This document shows, piece by piece, positions 59,910-64,000 of a stretch of 64,000 nt of DNA. The stretch's first letter is position 1. Every line of letters begins with the position of its first letter. Source of the DNA: Amylibacter sp. IMCC11727 (GTDB taxonomy: Bacteria > Pseudomonadota > Alphaproteobacteria > Rhodobacterales > Rhodobacteraceae); assembly GCF_029854195.1 (NCBI RefSeq), contig NZ_CP122960.1, positions 2,052,001 to 2,116,000 on the forward strand, read 5' to 3'. The notes beneath the pieces were generated by a model, which saw nothing but the letters and a program-made list of their open reading frames with translations, was not told the origin of the DNA and did not search any database. Position numbers and translations under genes: made by a program.

Positions 59910-61289
59910 ATGTTTCTCAGCATCTTCGAAATCTTCAAAGTTGGCGTCGGCCCATCATCCTCCCATACCATGGGCCCAATGACAGCCGCAGGCCTGTTTT
60001 TGGAAAAGCTCAAAGCGGAAAACATCAATGCCACCTCCCTTGGTGGCTCGCTGCACGGATCATTGGCGTTTACAGGCATAGGCCACCGCACAGACCGCGC
60101 TGTGATCCTTGGTCTGGATGGCTTCACACCGGATGACTTTGATCCAGACGCCGCCAAAATGGCCGAAGACCGCATCGCCACCCATAAAATGGTGAAACCT
60201 GCGGGCCACCCAGAATATCACTTTGATCCCGAAACCGATCTGATCTTTGACTATGACATCGCGCTTACAGGTCACGCCAACGGCATGAAGCTTTGGGCCA
60301 AAGACGAACACGGCGCCATCCTTGTGGAACAAATCTACTATTCCATCGGCGGCGGTTTCGTCGCGACAGCCGAAGAAATGGAACAAGTCGAAGCCGAACA
60401 AGGCGCAATCCCAGACGAAGTCCCCTTTCCCTTCAAAAACGCGGATTACATGATGGACATGGCCAAACGGTCAGGCAAATCTATCGCCCAAATGAAATGG
60501 GAAAACGAACTTGTGCGCTCTGGCTCAGAAAACCTGCGCGAACGCATCATGCGCATTTGGCACGTGATGAACAACTGCATCGATAAGGGCCTTGATACAG
60601 GCGGCATCCTTCCAGGGGGCCTCAATGTTAAACGGCGCGCTATGGGCATCCACGAACAATTGCAGGCCGAACAGGGTCAAAACGTCACCGCGCCCCATAT
60701 CATTAACGATTGGATTTCCGCGTACGCTATGGCCGTGAACGAAGAAAACGCCGCGGGTGGCCAAGTGGTCACGGCCCCCACCAACGGGGCCGCAGGCGTG
60801 GTTCCCGCAACCATTCGCTACTACCTCGATCACGTACCAAGCGCCAAAGAAGACGATGTGGTGGATTTCCTCCTCACCGCAGCTGCTATCGGTGGCATCA
60901 TCAAAAACAACGCTTCTATCTCTGGGGCCGAAGTGGGCTGTCAGGGCGAAGTTGGCTCTGCCTCCGCAATGGCCGCCGCTGGCCTGTGCGCTGTCCTTGG
61001 CGGAACCCCTGAACAGGTGGAAAACGCCGCTGAAATCGCGCTGGAACATCATCTCGGCATGACCTGCGACCCGATCAAAGGCCTCGTCCAAGCCCCCTGC
61101 ATCGAACGCAATGGCCTTGGCGCAATCAAAGCGGTGTCTGCCGCCTCGCTGTCTATGCGCGGCGATGGCAAACACCTTGTGTCCCTTGATGCCTGCGTTG
61201 AAACCATGCGCCAAACAGGCCATGACATGTCAGAAAAATATAAAGAAACATCCCTTGGGGGATTGGCCGTTAACCTGCCTGCCTGCTGA
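59910..61289 (+). CDS. sdaA: L-serine ammonia-lyase (iron-sulfur, single chain)
   Basis: 459 aa. MFLSIFEIFKVGVGPSSSHT is the start of SdaA; GQVVTAPTNGAAGVVPATIRYY is the substrate loop; the cluster ligands appear as GAEVGCQGEVGSAS, MTCDPIKGLVQAPCIERN. ATG at 59910 has CAGGA 9 nt upstream. Converts serine to pyruvate and ammonia. It overlaps the convergent thiN gene by 20 bp. Confidence 0.95.
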   Translation: MFLSIFEIFKVGVGPSSSHTMGPMTAAGLFLEKLKAENINATSLGGSLHGSLAFTGIGHRTDRAVILGLDGFTPDDFDPDAAKMAEDRIATHKMVKPAGHPEYHFDPETDLIFDYDIALTGHANGMKLWAKDEHGAILVEQIYYSIGGGFVATAEEMEQVEAEQGAIPDEVPFPFKNADYMMDMAKRSGKSIAQMKWENELVRSGSENLRERIMRIWHVMNNCIDKGLDTGGILPGGLNVKRRAMGIHEQLQAEQGQNVTAPHIINDWISAYAMAVNEENAAGGQVVTAPTNGAAGVVPATIRYYLDHVPSAKEDDVVDFLLTAAAIGGIIKNNASISGAEVGCQGEVGSASAMAAAGLCAVLGGTPEQVENAAEIALEHHLGMTCDPIKGLVQAPCIERNGLGAIKAVSAASLSMRGDGKHLVSLDACVETMRQTGHDMSEKYKETSLGGLAVNLPAC

Positions 61290-61950
61290 TCTCCAACGCT
61301 GTCACCGCATCCATCATCAGATGCTTGGGCAGGATCATCAGCATATCCCCTGACAGGATTTGAACGCGCATATCCCCACCACTGGCCGCATTGGAACAGC
61401 CGATTTGCCCATTTGGGCGAAACGGCACCCCATCTAAATCCCACTGCAATCCCGTGCTTGTCGCCGAAACTTCCGACATTGGAAACACTGAAACCCGCTC
61501 CCCAGCGGCCAAACACAGGATGAAATCAGGCGGCAGGCGAAACACCACATCTTCTTCCCCGATCAACACCACACTGCGGTCCTTAACAAATGCCAACGCA
61601 TTCATCGCAGCCACCTGATGATCCAGTCGCCCGCCCAAAAACCCAACACCCAGCACGGTTTTTGCGCTGGTTTTGTCTAAACACTTTTCCAAATCCGTCG
61701 AATTTTGGTCATCCACAAACACCGTTGGAACGCCCAAAGCCTCCGCCTGCGGACGATCGACACTGTCCAAATCCCCAACCACAACGGCAGGAGAAATGCC
61801 CCAATCCATCGCCTGATTTGCCCCCCCATCCGCTGCAATCAACGTGGGCGCGATATCCAAAGCCGCCATCAAATCCGATTTTTCCACCGAACCGCCGCCC
61901 AAAAGTGTCAGCTTTGTGGCACTGTTTACAATTTGCGGAAAGTTTTTCAC
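61270..61950 (-). CDS. thiN: Thiamine diphosphokinase
   Basis: 226 aa. APTLIAADGGANQAMDWGISPAVVVGDLDSVD carries the Asp/Gly substrate motif, with TDLEKCLDK and GGRLDHQVA later. Makes thiamine diphosphate, the cofactor of transketolase, PDH E1 and the indolepyruvate enzyme in this window. The C-terminal ~90 residues are the beta-sandwich domain. Convergent with sdaA. Confidence 0.9.
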   Translation of the reverse strand: MKNFPQIVNSATKLTLLGGGSVEKSDLMAALDIAPTLIAADGGANQAMDWGISPAVVVGDLDSVDRPQAEALGVPTVFVDDQNSTDLEKCLDKTSAKTVLGVGFLGGRLDHQVAAMNALAFVKDRSVVLIGEEDVVFRLPPDFILCLAAGERVSVFPMSEVSATSTGLQWDLDGVPFRPNGQIGCSNAASGGDMRVQILSGDMLMILPKHLMMDAVTALEISRQAG

Positions 61951-62040
61951 ATTGGTTCCTATTCGTGTGCAATCGGCGAAATATTTTACATATTCACTGT
62001 TTTTTTAACGTTTTTTCCTAGGGTGAACGCCAGCACAAGG

Positions 62041-62087
62041 GTAAATTAACCATAGTATCTGTGTAAATTCGAGTAGTAGAGTAAATT
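62041..62087 (+). promoter_or_regulatory. CtrA half-site and three GTAAATT repeats before the 490-aa gene
   Basis: TTAACCAT at 62046-62053 matches the CtrA octamer. GTAAATT occurs at 62041-62047, 62063-62069 and 62081-62087, the last directly ahead of the ATG. There is no clear Shine-Dalgarno. A possible regulated promoter. Confidence 0.4.
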
Positions 62088-63560
62088 ATGGAATCGCAAA
62101 ACAAAGTAATGACAGTGTCCTACGGGACTTTCTCATGCACGCTGGATGGATTCGACGATCCCTTCACAACCATGCAACTTGTGGCTGAATACTTTCGCAA
62201 ACTTGCCGCAGAAGATCGCTACTTTGGCGGTGAACCCCTCCAACCAGATCACAACGCCCTGCACAAAATTGCTCAGGATGCGAACCCCTACAAAGTAGAC
62301 GCCGAAGTTACAGATACAGGCGTTACCCTGCGCAAGGCTGACGTGGTGGATGCAGATGCGGCCCCAACGCGGGTCAGCAACGCCCCAGCCCCTGAACAGG
62401 CTCCTGTCGACGAAACGCCTGCTCCGCTCTTCACCTCCAAACGCGCACCTGCCGAAACCACGGCGGAAACACCCGCAACACCAGATACGGTCCCTGAAAC
62501 GAACACAGTGGATGAAGACACAGCATCCTTTGTCGAAGCAGCGGTCTTCTCGTCGCGCCGTGGCGCATTGGCCGCCGCCGAATCCGAACCAGAAAAATCC
62601 GCTGCAGAATTGATCGCCGAAGAAGACAACGACGAAAACGGCGCTGAAATCGAACAAGCTGCCGAATTGGAAGCCATCAAAGCGCAGATCAAAGAAGACG
62701 TGATCGCAGAAGACACCGATGCGACGGACGCAGTGGCCGAAACTCCTGCGGAAAAACCAAAAGCAGCCGACGACATCCAACGCGAAGAAGCCGCCTTGGA
62801 ACGTCTGCTCGAAACCACCAACTCCAAGCTCGACAATCCCGCACATGCGCGCAAATCAAACGCTTTGGAACGGCTCAAAGCGGCGGTCGCAGCAACCGAG
62901 GCAGAACGCCGCTTGCGCAATGACCCCGCCAAAACCGAACGCCCGAAGGTTCAAAAAATCGAATCTTCCGTGGAATTCAAATCCCGCATGAGCGAAGTGC
63001 GCCGCACCCACGAAGACGTGGTTAAAATTTCGCGGCCAAAATCCAAAAAAACAGGGGATCGCGCACGCGGCGCAATCGCAACGCTGATCCTTGGCAAAGA
63101 CCAACGTGTTGGCAAAGACGCTGCGGAGGCAGCCGCTCCTGTAAAAAAGCCCGCGGCTGACGGCCAGCAAACTGCCGAACGCACCGTAGAGCGTGCCAAA
63201 CCCGCACTGAAAATTGTGCGCCCAGAACCAGACAACGCCCCTGCCAGCGACCAACCCGCTGCGCAAAAACCCTCCGAGTTTGCACGTTTTGCCAACCAAA
63301 TCGGCGCAACGACCCTGCACGAACTGTTAGAAGCATCTGCCGCCTATATTTCCATCGTGGAAAACAAAAAACGCTACAGCCAAGGCCGCATCATTGGACA
63401 TGTCAGCAAAGTCATGGACAAAAGCGAATTCTCGAAAGAGGCCGCCAGCCGCTCTTTGAACCGCCTCATGCGCGAAGGCCGCATCTTACGTGTTAAAAAG
63501 GATCGCTTCACAATTTCTAAGTCCGCCAAAAGCGGTTATCAAAACCGCTTGGCCGGCTGA
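62088..63560 (+). CDS. Conserved acidic protein of unknown function
   Basis: 490 aa. A conserved N-terminal module (VMTVSYGTFSCTLDGFDDPFTTMQLVAEYFRKLAAEDRYFG, about 7-48) is followed by a long disordered, Ala/Glu/Pro-rich middle (about 85-400) and a C-terminal folded part (SEFARFANQIGATTLHELLEASAAYISIVENKKRYS to the end) that looks like a small DNA- or protein-binding helical domain. Homologues occur in Rhodobacteraceae; I do not know a function. A terminator follows. It could be a polar scaffold or regulator. Confidence 0.7.
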   Translation: MESQNKVMTVSYGTFSCTLDGFDDPFTTMQLVAEYFRKLAAEDRYFGGEPLQPDHNALHKIAQDANPYKVDAEVTDTGVTLRKADVVDADAAPTRVSNAPAPEQAPVDETPAPLFTSKRAPAETTAETPATPDTVPETNTVDEDTASFVEAAVFSSRRGALAAAESEPEKSAAELIAEEDNDENGAEIEQAAELEAIKAQIKEDVIAEDTDATDAVAETPAEKPKAADDIQREEAALERLLETTNSKLDNPAHARKSNALERLKAAVAATEAERRLRNDPAKTERPKVQKIESSVEFKSRMSEVRRTHEDVVKISRPKSKKTGDRARGAIATLILGKDQRVGKDAAEAAAPVKKPAADGQQTAERTVERAKPALKIVRPEPDNAPASDQPAAQKPSEFARFANQIGATTLHELLEASAAYISIVENKKRYSQGRIIGHVSKVMDKSEFSKEAASRSLNRLMREGRILRVKKDRFTISKSAKSGYQNRLAG

Positions 63561-63590
63561 CGGCAATTCATTAAAACTCTGACTTCAGAA

Positions 63591-63616
63591 AAAGCCCGCG
63601 TCATGCGGGCTTTTTT
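63591..63616 (+). terminator. Terminator of the 490-aa gene
   Basis: AAAGCCCGC-GTCAT-GCGGGCTTTTTT; 7- to 9-bp stem and T tract, 31 nt after the stop. Confidence 0.9.
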
Positions 63617-63720
63617 GATAGCCCCATGCCCCATCTTCGTGTTCACTGATCAAGAATGAAAAACGCGCTCGACAAAGGACCAGCAGTGACCGCGAAACAC
63701 TCTCTGAATGACCAAACCTA

Positions 63721-64000
63721 ATGGCCTCCTTTGACACCATAATCATCGGCGCTGGCTCTGCGGGTTGTGTTTTGGCCAACAAACTTGGCGCGGACCGCAC
63801 CCGCTCCATCCTTGTCATCGAAGCAGGTCCAGTGGATCGCTCGCTTTATATCCACATACCAGCGGGCGTGTATCGCGCATGGAAAGACCCGAAATACAAC
63901 TGGGATTACACCGCTGCGCCACAGAATAACCTACACAAAACGAACATAGAAATCCCACGCGGGCGCGTTTTAGGGGGCAGTTCTAGCATTAATTCGATGG
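63721..64000 (+). CDS. GMC family oxidoreductase, 5' end
   Basis: 93 codons before the window ends. IIIGAGSAGCVLANKLG is the GMC FAD motif and PRGRVLGGSSSINSM the second signature of the glucose-methanol-choline family. Substrate (choline, alcohols, sugars) is unknown from this part. ATG at 63721 has no strong RBS; it is preferred because the FAD strand follows directly. Confidence 0.88.
   Translation, partial: MASFDTIIIGAGSAGCVLANKLGADRTRSILVIEAGPVDRSLYIHIPAGVYRAWKDPKYNWDYTAAPQNNLHKTNIEIPRGRVLGGSSSINSM

Noticed and set aside
1..64000. CRISPR array, prophage, restriction-modification or other defence system
   Set aside because: No regularly spaced repeats, no integrase, capsid, terminase, methylase or nuclease cluster was seen in either strand.

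Overview
This window is chromosomal DNA from an alphaproteobacterium, most likely a marine Rhodobacteraceae (Roseobacter-group) strain. The basis is gene content and order: a PBP/tmk/holB/tatD cluster, yqeY next to carA, purL-bolA-grxD, tkt-gap-pgk-aldolase, ftsB ahead of pdhA-pdhB-pdhC with a lipoyl domain on E1 beta, hflK-hflC-DUF2065-Do protease, a stand-alone ctaD, an orphan Hint-domain protein, and sites that match CtrA (TTAA-N7-TTAAC, TTAACCAT) and CcrM (GANTC) motifs. No prophage, insertion sequence, CRISPR array or rRNA operon was seen. Almost all DNA is coding and most genes are housekeeping.

Layout. 1-7.2 kb: 3' end of a flavin monooxygenase, tRNA-Ser(TGA), then a + strand cluster (SPOR lipoprotein, D,D-carboxypeptidase, tmk, holB, tatD, MBL hydrolase, AEC transporter) with start/stop overlaps at most junctions. 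7.2-12.1 kb: a minus-strand polyamine-type ABC importer (ATPase, binding protein, two permeases). 12.4-18.3 kb: Hint protein, a 30-residue membrane peptide gene with its own promoter and terminator signals, aroQ, tRNA-Leu(GAG), DUF2306, a membrane LytTR regulator, lipB, a DUF2235 hydrolase. 18.5-23.5 kb: ctaD, a short protein matching only the C-terminal quarter of ctaD, DUF2244, then a broken mini-copy and an intact copy of an RTX-type secreted protein. 23.5-35.9 kb: yqeY, carA, a CtrA-boxed glycosyltransferase, a hydratase/GntR/FkbM group, a HAD nucleotidase, a UbiH-like monooxygenase, a fused indolepyruvate oxidoreductase and a divergent LysR regulator. 36.0-41.6 kb: a candidate small RNA, an ECF42-type sigma factor with a DGPF partner, MAPEG, purL, and a bolA-small-small-grxD string. 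41.6-53.5 kb: zapA, tkt, gap, a small protein, pgk, aldolase, ftsB, an AT-rich coiled-coil protein, and the PDH operon. 53.5-64 kb: Do-like protease, DUF2065, hflC, hflK, gor, rpiA on the minus strand; sdaA and thiN convergent; a long acidic protein of unknown function; 5' end of a GMC oxidoreductase.

How the genes work together. The tkt-gap-pgk-aldolase-PDH block forms a central carbon segment with small unannotated proteins embedded in it. BolA and the CGFS glutaredoxin are a known iron-sulfur pair, here separated by two tiny membrane proteins with ATGA couplings. HflK/HflC form the FtsH-regulating membrane complex next to a periplasmic protease.

The most unusual items are non-coding or very small: the candidate sRNA at 36044-36128, the 30-aa peptide gene at 13510-13602, the C-terminal COX1 mini-gene at 20305-20766, the RTX fossil at 21830-22024, a perfect 22-bp palindrome ahead of pdhA, and a GANTC-rich inverted repeat ahead of ftsB. 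All functional statements are from reading the sequence; no database search was run.
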